Source: an uncultured Bacteroidales bacterium (GTDB lineage Bacteria > Bacteroidota > Bacteroidia > Bacteroidales > Bacteroidaceae). Taken from it: DNA of 62,778 nt. The notes under the pieces are model-generated. The model worked only from the letters and a program-made list of their open reading frames with translations. It ran no database searches and was not told the DNA's origin. Both the position numbers and the translations under genes were made by a program. The stretch covers positions 1 through 62,778 of the forward strand of contig CADCNQ010000024.1 in NCBI GenBank assembly GCA_902802815.1. Reading direction: 5' to 3'. Below, one piece after another: positions 15,864 through 24,192 of this stretch; positions within the stretch are counted from its first letter, which is position 1; each line of letters opens with the position of its first letter.

Positions 15864-16172
15864 ATGGAAATCAACAGTCAGAATCTGTCCGCATTTGTGG
15901 CTACAGGTAAGCCCGTAGTAATTGACTTTTGGGCTACATGGTGCGGTCCCTGCCAGAAGATGGGGCCTGTGATTGAACAGTTGGCAGCAGACTATGAAGG
16001 TAAGGCCATTGTGGGAAAGTGCGATGTCGATGAGGATGAGGAACTCGCGATGCAGTTCAGCGTGCGCAGCATCCCTACAATAGTGTTCCTCAAGGACGGT
16101 GAACTGCGCGATGTGCAGATCGGAGCATGTCCGAAGTCTGTTCTGGAGGAGAAACTGAATAAACTCCTGTGA
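15864..16172 (+). CDS. trxA: thioredoxin
   Basis: A cytoplasmic thioredoxin of 102 residues. The active site is ATWCGPCQKM with Cys27 and Cys30, and the cis-Pro loop is SIPTIVFLKDGE. No signal peptide is present. It starts 12 nt after dnaE with an AAAGGAG-like site. Its TGA overlaps the GTG start of the next small gene. Confidence 0.95.
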   Translation: MEINSQNLSAFVATGKPVVIDFWATWCGPCQKMGPVIEQLAADYEGKAIVGKCDVDEDEELAMQFSVRSIPTIVFLKDGELRDVQIGACPKSVLEEKLNKLL

Positions 16173-16495
16173 TTTGTATGGAAAACGAGGAAATGTTTTT
16201 TGCGGAAGAAGACCGTAATACCGTAGCCTTCATTAAGAACTATCTGCCACAGGAGATGAAAGATAAGTTCTCAGAGGATGATATCTATTATTTTCTCGAT
16301 GCTTTCGTAGAATATTGTGACAAGAAAGGAATATTCGAGAGTGAGGATGAGGAATGTGACGTCGATTTGGATGAGGCCGCAGCATTTATGGTGCAACTTG
16401 CGAAGAAGGAGAAGATAGGTACATTCGAAGCAGATGACGTCCGCTGGATTGTAGACGGACAAATGGAATATTGGGACAGTCTCAATGCAGAATGA
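16169..16495 (+). CDS. conserved acidic protein of unknown function
   Basis: An acidic 108-residue protein from a GTG at 16169 that overlaps the trxA stop; an ATG at 16178 (MENEEMFF) is an alternative. It has helical segments such as FIKNYLPQEMKDKFSEDDIY and EAAAFMVQLAKKEKIG, no signal peptide and no recognised catalytic motif. It overlaps tadA by 11 nt. I recall similar short proteins in this position in other Bacteroidales but cannot assign a role. Confidence 0.75.
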   Translation: MICMENEEMFFAEEDRNTVAFIKNYLPQEMKDKFSEDDIYYFLDAFVEYCDKKGIFESEDEECDVDLDEAAAFMVQLAKKEKIGTFEADDVRWIVDGQMEYWDSLNAE

Positions 16496-16922
16496 CGAAC
16501 GCTTCATGAAATTGGCTCTTGATGAGGCTCGCAAGGCTGAATCGGAGGGCGAGGTGCCCATTGGCGCGGTGATAGTGTCCAAGGGTATGGTCATTGCCCG
16601 GGGGCATAATCTCACGGAGCATCTTCATGATGTCACAGCCCATGCCGAGATGCAGGCCATTACGGCGGCTGCGGAGCATCTGGGCGGGAAATACCTTCAG
16701 GACTGCACACTCTATGTCACGGTTGAACCGTGTGTTATGTGTGCGGGTGCCCTGGGATGGAGTCAGATATCGCGCATTGTGTACGGGGCTCCCGACGAAA
16801 AAAGGGGATACAGGTCGTTCGCTCCGCGTGCTCTGCACCCGAAGACAGAGGTTGAGGAGGGCGTCATGTGTGAGGATTGTACCAGATTGATGACTGAATT
16901 CTTTAGAAAGAAGCGTCAGTAA
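16485..16922 (+). CDS. tadA: tRNA-specific adenosine deaminase
   Basis: TadA deaminates the wobble adenosine of tRNA-Arg(ACG) to inosine. The 145-residue protein holds the zinc site His53-Ala-Glu55 (HAEMQAI) and PCVMC with Cys83 and Cys86. The typical ITAAAEHLGGKYLQDCTLYV stretch lies between them. It overlaps the preceding small gene by 11 nt, which suggests coupled translation. Confidence 0.92.
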   Translation: MQNDERFMKLALDEARKAESEGEVPIGAVIVSKGMVIARGHNLTEHLHDVTAHAEMQAITAAAEHLGGKYLQDCTLYVTVEPCVMCAGALGWSQISRIVYGAPDEKRGYRSFAPRALHPKTEVEEGVMCEDCTRLMTEFFRKKRQ

Positions 16923-16933
16923 ACGTGTAGGAA

Positions 16934-17278
16934 ATGGCACAGCACAACGTTCTTGGTGGTAAGGGTGAAGATTTGGCTGCAGACTATCTCGTAGCTAAAG
17001 GCTATACTATATTGGAGCGTAACTGGCGTAGCGGGCATAAGGAGATAGACCTTATCGCACGTAATCAGAATGAGGTGGTCTTTGTGGAAGTCAAGACACG
17101 TCATTCGGAGTTCTTCGGACGTCCGGAAGAGTCTGTGACACCGCGCAAGATGAAGCTTCTTATCAGTGCGGCAGACACTTATTTGAGAGAGAGGTGCATA
17201 GACGATGATGCACGTTTTGACGTAATATGTGTGGTGAATGGCAGTCTCCGCCATTATGAAGGTGCTTTCCGGCCATGA
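16934..17278 (+). CDS. UPF0102/YraN family putative endonuclease
   Basis: A 114-residue member of the YraN family with a restriction-endonuclease-like core: the motif GEDLAADYLVAKGYTILERN leads into KEIDLIARNQNEVVFVEVKT, where the D...EVK acidic/lysine residues are visible. Its cellular role is not established. The last 4 nt overlap the birA start. Confidence 0.88.
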   Translation: MAQHNVLGGKGEDLAADYLVAKGYTILERNWRSGHKEIDLIARNQNEVVFVEVKTRHSEFFGRPEESVTPRKMKLLISAADTYLRERCIDDDARFDVICVVNGSLRHYEGAFRP

Positions 17279-17997
17279 AGATACTGCGATTTGACACGTG
17301 CACGTCCACTAACGATGTCCTGAAAGGGGAACAGGGTGATTTAACCGTCGCTGTCGCCCAGGAGCAGACTGCGGGACGCGGGCAGAGAGGAAATACGTGG
17401 ATATCCGACAGAGGAAAGAATCTTCTGTTCAGTATTCTGGTCACTCCGGAGCAGTTGAGTGCCGGTGATGCATTCGTCCTGTCGCAAGGCATAGCCCTGT
17501 CTGTCTGCAGAACCGTTATGCATTATATCCCCGAAGGACGGGTGAGCATAAAATGGCCCAATGACATATATGTGGGATGGAGAAAAATATGTGGAATACT
17601 TATTGAGAACGACTTGCAGGGACGGTGTGTGAAGAGAAGCATTATCGGTTGCGGCATAAACGTGAACCAGATGTCCTTCCCCGACGGTCTTGCAGCTCCT
17701 GCGACATCTCTGTTGATAGAATCGGGAAAGGAAAAGTCCTGCGAAACGGTTTTGAAGGAAGTGACGGATGAGTTTGCGCGGATTTATGCAGATATCTGTG
17801 CCGGACATTACGGACAAATAAGGGAGCGATATCACGAACATCTCTTATTTCGGGGAAGACAGGCTCGTTATGAGGATAAGGAAGGCGAGTTTGACGGTGT
17901 GATATCCCATGTGGAAAATGACGGACATTTAATAATCAAGGATGCTGAAGGCGGCTTACGTCGTTATGCATTTAAGGAAATAAAACTAAAACTATGA
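17275..17997 (+). CDS. birA: biotin-[acetyl-CoA-carboxylase] ligase
   Basis: A 240-residue biotin protein ligase. Motifs include STNDVLK, AGRGQRGNTWIS (the adenylate loop), KWPNDIYVGWRKICGILIEN and IIGCGINVNQ. There is no N-terminal winged-helix domain, so it is a mono-functional ligase and not a repressor. It overlaps yraN and pyrH by 4 nt each (ATGA), inside the dnaE-to-pyrH run. Confidence 0.93.
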   Translation: MKILRFDTCTSTNDVLKGEQGDLTVAVAQEQTAGRGQRGNTWISDRGKNLLFSILVTPEQLSAGDAFVLSQGIALSVCRTVMHYIPEGRVSIKWPNDIYVGWRKICGILIENDLQGRCVKRSIIGCGINVNQMSFPDGLAAPATSLLIESGKEKSCETVLKEVTDEFARIYADICAGHYGQIRERYHEHLLFRGRQARYEDKEGEFDGVISHVENDGHLIIKDAEGGLRRYAFKEIKLKL

Positions 17998-18701
17998 AAT
18001 TCAAGAGAATTTTGCTGAAACTCTCCGGTGAGAGTCTTGCCGGTGAGAAGAAGCAGGGTATTGATGTGGAACGTCTCAACGACTATGCCCTGCAGATTAA
18101 GGAGATTGCCCAAATGGGCGTACAGATTGGAATTGTTATCGGAGGAGGTAATATTTTCCGCGGTCTTACGGGTGCGGGTAAAGGTTTCGACCGTGTGAAA
18201 GGAGACCAGATGGGAATGTGTGCCACGGTGATTAATTCCTTGGCATTGTCCTCTGCTCTTGGTGCTGTGGGGCAGAAGAACAGGGTCCTCACGGCAATAC
18301 GTATGGAGCCCATAGGTGAGTTCTACACGAAATGGAAGGCCATCGAGGCAATGGAGAACGGCGAAGTGGTTATTATGAGCGGTGGTACTGGATCTCCGTA
18401 TTTTACAACAGATACGGGTTCTTCACTGCGTGGCATAGAGATAGAAGCGGATGTGATGCTGAAAGGTACACGCGTGGACGGAATCTATACTGCAGATCCG
18501 GAGAAAGATCCGACTGCGACGAAGTTCCATGATATCACTTATGAGGAGGTGATAGCTCGTGGCTTGAAAGTGATGGATATCACTGCAACGGCGATGTGTA
18601 TGCAGAACGACCTGCCCATCTACGTATTCAATATGGACGAAAAAGGAAATTTGAAGCGTGTGATGGAAGGTGCGGAAATAGGCACCTTGGTTCACAACTA
18701 A
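17994..18701 (+). CDS. pyrH: uridylate kinase
   Basis: UMP kinase of 235 residues, phosphorylating UMP to UDP. Amino-acid-kinase motifs are KLSGESLAGEKKQGID, IVIGGGNIFRGL, MCATVINSLALSSAL and IMSGGTGSPYFTTDT. The TAA stop (18699-18701) is shared with the stop of the converging minus-strand gene (TAG at 18698-18700), so no terminator fits between them. Confidence 0.95.
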   Translation: MKFKRILLKLSGESLAGEKKQGIDVERLNDYALQIKEIAQMGVQIGIVIGGGNIFRGLTGAGKGFDRVKGDQMGMCATVINSLALSSALGAVGQKNRVLTAIRMEPIGEFYTKWKAIEAMENGEVVIMSGGTGSPYFTTDTGSSLRGIEIEADVMLKGTRVDGIYTADPEKDPTATKFHDITYEEVIARGLKVMDITATAMCMQNDLPIYVFNMDEKGNLKRVMEGAEIGTLVHN

Positions 18702-19144
18702 CGTGTCACTTTGATGCTTTCGTCGCCAAAGGCGATGATGTATGTTCCTTTAGAAAGGCTCTCCAGTGAAACATTGGCGGAGCCTTTTATTTGTGCCACC
18801 TGCAGGAGACTGCCGGAACTGGAATAGACGCGCAGGAGTCCTGTGCCCTTCACTTCAAGTGTTCCGTTGATGCTTTTAATGGACTTACTCTCACTCTTGA
18901 GTGATTTTACATCTGTAGGCTCGGAGGCGAAGTATATCTTTTTCATGTCCGTCAGAGCATAAGTCAGGATGTCCGATGTGGTGTAAATCTTAACTTCGGT
19001 TGCAGAGAATGTAATTTTCTTCACCTTGGTCAGTTGTACGCTGTTTTCCGTGTTGTCCTGCAACTGTGTTGTGAGATAACTGTAGTCGTCAGCTTGTACC
19101 GACAGCGTTGCGAGAGTGAATAATGTCAAAAGCAGATGTTTCAT
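18698..19144 (-). CDS. small secreted protein ending in a T9SS-like sorting domain
   Basis: The 148-residue product has a signal peptide (MKHLLLTLFTLATLSVQA) and a short beta-rich region (VQLTKVKKITFSATEVKIY). Its last 50 residues have the form of a type A T9SS C-terminal domain (LRVYSSSGSLLQVAQIKG followed by SLSKGTYIIAFGDESIKV). There is little room for a separate passenger domain. It is the last gene of the VTC/DUF4956 operon, 3 nt after the DUF4353-like lipoprotein gene. The function is unknown. Confidence 0.7.
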   Translation of the reverse strand: MKHLLLTLFTLATLSVQADDYSYLTTQLQDNTENSVQLTKVKKITFSATEVKIYTTSDILTYALTDMKKIYFASEPTDVKSLKSESKSIKSINGTLEVKGTGLLRVYSSSGSLLQVAQIKGSANVSLESLSKGTYIIAFGDESIKVTR

Positions 19145-19147
19145 TGG

Positions 19148-20155
19148 CTAGAGTCCTTCTTTGATTTCTGCATCGCACGTGCCTCCGGTTATTTCTTTGC
19201 TGAGACAGCGTATACCGCGGGCGTTGCTCAGCAGTTTAGTGACAGTCACATATCCGGCACTCATCTTGAAGACGAGGTCTGTTTTTATGCCCATGCAACG
19301 ATGTTCGTCCGGTTCGCTGCATTTGCCGCCGTTGGCTGCGATATTTATCACAGTGGGTCCGCTGTTTTCGTTTATTGTGATGTCATAATTGGCCTGGATG
19401 CCTCGGGAGCCGTTTCCGCTGGCCAGAATATCTATATTGCCGCCCGAGATGGTCACTGTGCTGTCGCATTCAATGGCTCTTGAATCCATATTCGTTGCAG
19501 CAAGATCCAGCGTGCCGCCCTCCATCTCAAAATCTTCTCCTACGCTGATGGCGTGTCCAACAACCTCTTTAACCGTGATTTTTCCTACGCTGGTGCCGAT
19601 TTTCAGATATTCTTTAATGTGAATACCGTTCTTGGTGTTGCCCTTTACGGTAAGGTTGCCGTTTCCTGTAATTTTCACATGTCCTCGGCAATACAGACAT
19701 CCCTTGTGGGTGCCTCCCGCGGCATCTTCCAGGCTGTTTTCCGAACCTTCCGTCATCTTGATGTTGACACGTTTGCCGCATTGGATGTCCAAGGCTGGTC
19801 CGGTATTAGATACCAGTGAGAGGTTGTCAAGCACGAAAGTGCACTTGTATATGCCGTTGTATACGAGACCTCCGTTTGTGCTACTTCCGCTAAGGATAAA
19901 CATCAATTCGTCTGTTTCATTCGTATTGGTGATGGTGACATATCCGTTGTTTACGACATATGTAACATCCGTGCGTCCGAGCGGTAGGTCCACGGCTACA
20001 TTCCCTTCTGCAAAATATACCTTGACAATATCCTTCACTACGAAATCCTGAGAGGGGACGTCAATGCTGACAGGATCCTCAAATTCTTCGTTCGCGCACG
20101 ACGAGATTATCAGTGTCGATGCCAATGCCAGTATGTATAGGTGATTAAGTTTCAT
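19148..20155 (-). CDS. DUF4353-like carbohydrate-binding lipoprotein
   Basis: A 335-residue lipoprotein (LIISSCAN, Cys20 lipidated). The body is a right-handed parallel-beta-type repeat with phrases such as GGLVYNGIYKCTFVLDNLSL, KITGNGNLTVKGNTKNGIH, ISVGEDFEMEGGTLDLAAT and TISGGNIDILASGNGSRGI. This is the DUF4353 'carbohydrate-binding domain-containing' pattern that elsewhere neighbours CotH, VTC and DUF4956 genes. Eight Cys besides the lipobox are visible. It lies 7 nt after the DUF2490 gene in the same operon. The ligand is unknown. Confidence 0.75.
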   Translation of the reverse strand: MKLNHLYILALASTLIISSCANEEFEDPVSIDVPSQDFVVKDIVKVYFAEGNVAVDLPLGRTDVTYVVNNGYVTITNTNETDELMFILSGSSTNGGLVYNGIYKCTFVLDNLSLVSNTGPALDIQCGKRVNIKMTEGSENSLEDAAGGTHKGCLYCRGHVKITGNGNLTVKGNTKNGIHIKEYLKIGTSVGKITVKEVVGHAISVGEDFEMEGGTLDLAATNMDSRAIECDSTVTISGGNIDILASGNGSRGIQANYDITINENSGPTVINIAANGGKCSEPDEHRCMGIKTDLVFKMSAGYVTVTKLLSNARGIRCLSKEITGGTCDAEIKEGL

Positions 20156-20162
20156 GTCGATG

Positions 20163-21035
20163 TCAGAATTTTATATCATATGAAACAGAAGTTGCATGCA
20201 GTCTTTCGCCATAGTCATTCTCAATTTCCCTGTGAAAGAATGTGATGATGTAGGCAAATGAAAGACTGTGATGCTTATTGAAATCGTAGCCGAATCCTGC
20301 GGAAGCACGTATCTTGTAGATATCCATGCCGTCTGACATATTGTTGAACATTTCTCCGGAGACAAACGGATGCCACGGATTTCTCTTCTTGTCCATTTCC
20401 AGTTTAAGACGACTGCGCAGTTGGTGATTACTGTATGCGTCCTCCACCTTCGGGTCAGTCATCTCTGATGTCCATTCTCCGGCATCGCTCAGTGCCCATT
20501 GCCAGTTGTTGATGTCTGTAGCTGTGTAAACATCTGTCTTACGATATTTCGTGCGCATGACATTCACGGAGCCAACTCTTGCGTAACGGTATCTTTCACG
20601 CAGGGAGATACGTAGCCATTTTCCTATCTTCATACCTGCGAGGATATCGAATTTGAAGCGGAATTTCGGTGTGAAATATGAGTTGGTTTTTCTGTAGCCG
20701 GTTTGGCGTATAGCGATTCCTTCGTCAGTGTCGATGTCCCATCCGGCATTGCTCCAGTTCTTTATCTTCGAGCGGGTGTAGTCGTTGAGTAATTCGATAC
20801 CGACTCCGAATTTGAGATACTTGTTCACCTTGTATTTCGCATTCAGCCCCACTCCCCATCGGTCGAGACAGCTGCTGTTCATTTCTGTTCGGAAGTGGCT
20901 TTCTATTCCCGCACTCCAGTTGTAGTTGAACTCCTTCTCCATGGTGAACTCGCCCCATACGCCGAAGTCGTCCTCTCCGGCCCAAAGCATAAGTGCTGCA
21001 GTCAGGGCGAAGAATGATAGAAGTAATCGCTTCAT
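20163..21035 (-). CDS. DUF2490 outer-membrane protein
   Basis: A 290-residue protein with a signal peptide (MKRLLLSFFALTAALMLWAG) and alternating hydrophobic beta strands rich in Trp, Tyr and Arg (WGEFTMEKEFNYNWSAGIES, LRISLRERYRYARVG). It ends with a strand finishing in Phe (TSVSYDIKF), as outer-membrane barrels do. It matches the DUF2490 pattern. It sits 3 nt after the DUF4956 gene, so it belongs to the same transcript. A pore or scaffold role is an inference. Confidence 0.75.
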   Translation of the reverse strand: MKRLLLSFFALTAALMLWAGEDDFGVWGEFTMEKEFNYNWSAGIESHFRTEMNSSCLDRWGVGLNAKYKVNKYLKFGVGIELLNDYTRSKIKNWSNAGWDIDTDEGIAIRQTGYRKTNSYFTPKFRFKFDILAGMKIGKWLRISLRERYRYARVGSVNVMRTKYRKTDVYTATDINNWQWALSDAGEWTSEMTDPKVEDAYSNHQLRSRLKLEMDKKRNPWHPFVSGEMFNNMSDGMDIYKIRASAGFGYDFNKHHSLSFAYIITFFHREIENDYGERLHATSVSYDIKF

Positions 21036-21038
21036 GGT

Positions 21039-21770
21039 TTATTGCCCCAGTTTATTGAATCTGACGGTGTTTGCAATGCTGCAGCCTCTGTCCATATCCT
21101 CATCATAATAGATGCGTATGAGTACGCTGTCTTTCAGGAAATCGATAGTTCCCACTTCGATGGATATAATCTTCAAACCTGTGCGTGCCTCAAGGTCGGC
21201 CTTCAGTTCTTCGCGCTTCGCCGGTGCCACGAGGTTCACGTTGTCGTATCTGATATACTTTGAGCAATGTTCGTTGAGAAGTTTGCTCTTCTCAAATATC
21301 CATGCCAGCATCAGGAACACGAGGTTCGCAAATATCAGTGTCACGATACCGACACCATCCCAATAGTCGGCCTTTGCATGGTATGTTGCGGAAGAAAGGG
21401 CATTCACCACGCTTACGCTCACCAGCATGAAAAGATAAGTCATCTCACGGATGGGAATGGCCTCGGTGCGGTAGCGTATAATTCCAAATATGGCGAACAG
21501 ACCGAGTGCGGCACCCGTCTTCAATGAGTCGCCGCCCATGAAGCTTACCAGCATGAATATGCTCATCGACATGATGATGAAGACGAACATATAGTCGCGA
21601 CGTTTGCTGCGGGGGAAGTAGAAGTAGCGCGCAATAACGCTAACGACGAAGATGTTCATGCAGAAGCGCAGTGCCATGCCTATTGACTGCTCCACATCCA
21701 GAAGTGTAAGTCCGATGGCTTCTGCCAACTCATAGTTGAGTTTATCAATCAATTCGATAAGTCCAATCAT
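21039..21770 (-). CDS. DUF4956 membrane protein
   Basis: A 243-residue inner-membrane protein with about four hydrophobic segments between residues 28 and 160 (FIIMSMSIFMLVSFMGG, GIVTLIFANLVFLMLAWIF). It carries the DUF4956 signature ALGLFAIFGIIRYRTEAIPI followed by REMTYLF. The C-terminal 85 residues are soluble (LKADLEARTGLKIISIEVG). Its start overlaps the VTC-domain gene by 4 nt. In other bacteria this family is tied to VTC-domain proteins. The function is unknown. Confidence 0.85.
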   Translation of the reverse strand: MIGLIELIDKLNYELAEAIGLTLLDVEQSIGMALRFCMNIFVVSVIARYFYFPRSKRRDYMFVFIIMSMSIFMLVSFMGGDSLKTGAALGLFAIFGIIRYRTEAIPIREMTYLFMLVSVSVVNALSSATYHAKADYWDGVGIVTLIFANLVFLMLAWIFEKSKLLNEHCSKYIRYDNVNLVAPAKREELKADLEARTGLKIISIEVGTIDFLKDSVLIRIYYDEDMDRGCSIANTVRFNKLGQ

Positions 21771-22534
21771 TTTTTCTGTGATATTTTATGGTATGAAATT
21801 AGTTTCTCCTTGAAGTTGTTCTTCTTTATCCTGTCGTTTGTCATTACAGTGCCGATGCAGTATTTGGAAAAACCGCTCGGTTTGATGCGCAGTTTCCGCA
21901 GCAGTGCCAGCACGGGTGAGTACACGTTGCCGTCCCTCTTCAACTCCACTACCACAAGATTTCCCACATTATTGTCCTCTCCGGTCTCATAGTTGTGGAA
22001 TGCGACGTCGAAATCTATCGTCAGACGTTCTGTCTTTCCGCGATTCACCAGTGTGATGCGGTGGAACTGATTCTGCACCGTCGGGTGTATGTCGCTCACA
22101 GGTCTGTGTACGAGTTTCATCAGGAAGTCGTTTGCCTCTCCTTCCATAGCGGTTTCCTGTGAGGCCACTTCGATGCGTTTCTTCTTTGTGCGTCCGTGGT
22201 TGTTCTTTGTCTTCACCTCCAGAAATGTCGCTTTGGAATCCATGTAAGTCCTGACTCTTACCTTCTGCCTCGGAGCCCGTCCGTTGTGATGCTCCATATA
22301 GAAAAGGTGGTTGTCGGTATCCCAATAGGTGGTCTTGTAGGAGGCAATTTTACTTCCGGCATTGTATTGGGCGTAGTATTCTCCTTTGCACAGTTCCAAC
22401 AGCCGCACCAAATGCTCCTTGTTTGTCACGAACTTGGTATCCGTGCGATTCATCAGGCGGATTTCTTTCATCTCTGCCAAAGTAATCGGCTCGAGTTGCT
22501 CCAAATGGTGCTGTATTAGTGCGTCTGTATTCAC
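21767..22534 (-). CDS. VTC-domain protein (polyphosphate-polymerase-like)
   Basis: The 255-residue protein shows the VTC tunnel-fold residues: RTDTKFV, ASYKTTYWDTDNHLFYMEHH, RQKVRVRTYMDS, ATFLEVKTKNNHGRTKKKRI, LTIDFDVAFHN, VVELKRDG and SKYCIGTV. The alternating Lys/Arg and Glu positions are those that bind phosphate chains and metal in yeast Vtc4. It is soluble and is followed directly by the DUF4956 membrane protein. Whether it makes polyphosphate or uses another triphosphate substrate cannot be told. A reverse -7 box lies at 22555-22562. Confidence 0.85.
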   Translation of the reverse strand: MNTDALIQHHLEQLEPITLAEMKEIRLMNRTDTKFVTNKEHLVRLLELCKGEYYAQYNAGSKIASYKTTYWDTDNHLFYMEHHNGRAPRQKVRVRTYMDSKATFLEVKTKNNHGRTKKKRIEVASQETAMEGEANDFLMKLVHRPVSDIHPTVQNQFHRITLVNRGKTERLTIDFDVAFHNYETGEDNNVGNLVVVELKRDGNVYSPVLALLRKLRIKPSGFSKYCIGTVMTNDRIKKNNFKEKLISYHKISQKK

Positions 22535-22554
22535 TTATGGACACATTTCCGCCA

Positions 22555-22562
22555 CAAAGTTA
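22555..22562 (-). promoter_or_regulatory. -7 box TAACTTTG for the VTC operon
   Basis: CAAAGTTA on the plus strand reads TAACTTTG towards the VTC-domain gene, 20 nt before its ATG. Confidence 0.55.
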
Positions 22563-22636
22563 GTTTTTTTGTTAGAAAGTTTAATATTTGCAGTTAAAAG
22601 TTTTTTCAAAAGTTTTGATTTTTGCTAAAAATCCTA

Positions 22637-22644
22637 TATCTTTG
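22637..22644 (+). promoter_or_regulatory. -7 box TATCTTTG for frr-rsgA
   Basis: TATCTTTG lies 30 nt before the frr ATG in the gap shared with the divergent VTC operon. Confidence 0.6.
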
Positions 22645-22674
22645 TCGTGAATGTTGTAATAAAAGACCTATCAA

Positions 22675-23235
22675 ATGATTGATGTTAAAGCAACTTTGGC
22701 GGAAGCTGAAGAAAGAATGGAAGAGGCCGTTATGTTCTTGGAGGAGTCTCTTGCACATATTCGTGCAGGAAAGGCCAATGTAAAGATTCTGGACGGCATT
22801 CGTGTTGATTCATATGGCAGCATGGTTCCCCTCAACGGTGTTGCAAGTGTCACCACTCCCGATGCCCGCACTATTGCCATCAAACCTTGGGACAAGACGA
22901 TGTTCAAAGCCATCGAGAAGGCGATTATCGACTCCGAAGTCGGTATCACGCCGGACAATAACGGCGAGATAATCCGTCTCAACATCCCGCCTTTGACAGA
23001 GGAGCGTCGTAAGCAGCTCGCAAAGCAGTGTAACAGCGAAGTGGAGAAGGCCAAGGTTTCTGTTCGCAATGCACGCCGTGACACCAACGACCGTCTCAAG
23101 AAGGGAATCAAGGACGGTCTCTCCGAGGATCTGGAAAAGGATGCAGAGAACGATCTCCAGAAGATGCACGACCGCTATATCAAGAAGCTCGACGAACTGA
23201 TGGCGGCGAAGGAGAAAGAGATAATGACCGTGTGA
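22675..23235 (+). CDS. frr: ribosome recycling factor
   Basis: RRF splits post-termination ribosomes together with EF-G. The 186-residue length and the blocks [61 protein letters not shown] and [13 protein letters not shown] are those of the family. Its stop overlaps the GTG start of rsgA (GTGA). Confidence 0.96.
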   Translation: MIDVKATLAEAEERMEEAVMFLEESLAHIRAGKANVKILDGIRVDSYGSMVPLNGVASVTTPDARTIAIKPWDKTMFKAIEKAIIDSEVGITPDNNGEIIRLNIPPLTEERRKQLAKQCNSEVEKAKVSVRNARRDTNDRLKKGIKDGLSEDLEKDAENDLQKMHDRYIKKLDELMAAKEKEIMTV

Positions 23236-24188
23236 GCGGCATCGTCACTAAAATTTCAGGAAGCTGGACCACCGTTCTCAGGGACGATGGACAGCTTTTT
23301 TTGTGCAAGGTGAAGGGTTCCTTCCGTATCAAGGGGCTTCGCACCACCAATCCTGTTGCCGTGGGAGATATTGTGGATATTACTGTCTCGCCCGACGGTG
23401 AAACGGCTCTTATTACGAATGTACACCCGCGTCGCAACTATATCATCCGCAAAGCTTCCAATCTCTCGAAGCAGAGCCATATTCTGGCGACTAACATCGA
23501 CCGTGTGCTCCTTCTTGTCACATTGCGTAATCCCGAGACATCCACCACCTTCATAGACCGCTTTCTTGCCACAGCGGAGGCATATCGTATTCCTGTTGTT
23601 ATCTGTTTCAACAAGACAGACCTTCTTTCTCCCGATGAGATGGAGGAATTGCAGCATCTGCGTTCCCTCTACGAGTCGCTCGGCTATGAGACGCGTGCCG
23701 TTTCTGCGCTGAATCCCTCTTCGCTCTCGCTCGGACCGCTCGACGGACTCACTCTTCTGAGCGGCAACAGCGGAGTGGGGAAGACGACTCTCCTGAATGC
23801 CCTCATTCCCGGGCTTGAGCAGAAGACGGCAGAAATCTCGGAGGCACACCTCACAGGCATGCACACCACCACATTCTCGGAGATGTTCTTCCTTCCTGCC
23901 GGAGAAAACGTCTCAGACGATGCCGCGCACCGGATGAATGCTCTTATAGACACTCCGGGCATCAAAGGTTTCGGTACTTTTGATATGGAGCCCGAGGAGG
24001 TGAGTCACTATTTCCGCGAGATATTCTCCGTCGGTCGCGAGTGCCGTTTCAGCAACTGTCTTCATGTTCACGAACCCAATTGCGAAGTGTGCAAGGCGGT
24101 AGCGGAAGGCCGTATCGTCCTCTCCCGCTATGAGAGCTATCTCTCAATGCTGGGAGACAAGGACGCCGGCAAGTATCGCGGAGCGTAA
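23232..24188 (+). CDS. rsgA: small-ribosomal-subunit biogenesis GTPase RsgA
   Basis: A circularly permuted GTPase of 318 residues that helps mature the 30S subunit. An N-terminal OB fold ([15 protein letters not shown]) precedes G4 (CFNKTDLL), then G1 ([15 protein letters not shown], about 176-190) and G3 (DTPGIKGF). A C-terminal zinc motif ([18 protein letters not shown]) follows. The GTG start overlaps the frr stop. It ends 4 nt before the converging metG. Confidence 0.95.
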   Translation: MSGIVTKISGSWTTVLRDDGQLFLCKVKGSFRIKGLRTTNPVAVGDIVDITVSPDGETALITNVHPRRNYIIRKASNLSKQSHILATNIDRVLLLVTLRNPETSTTFIDRFLATAEAYRIPVVICFNKTDLLSPDEMEELQHLRSLYESLGYETRAVSALNPSSLSLGPLDGLTLLSGNSGVGKTTLLNALIPGLEQKTAEISEAHLTGMHTTTFSEMFFLPAGENVSDDAAHRMNALIDTPGIKGFGTFDMEPEEVSHYFREIFSVGRECRFSNCLHVHEPNCEVCKAVAEGRIVLSRYESYLSMLGDKDAGKYRGA

Positions 24189-24192
24189 ACCG

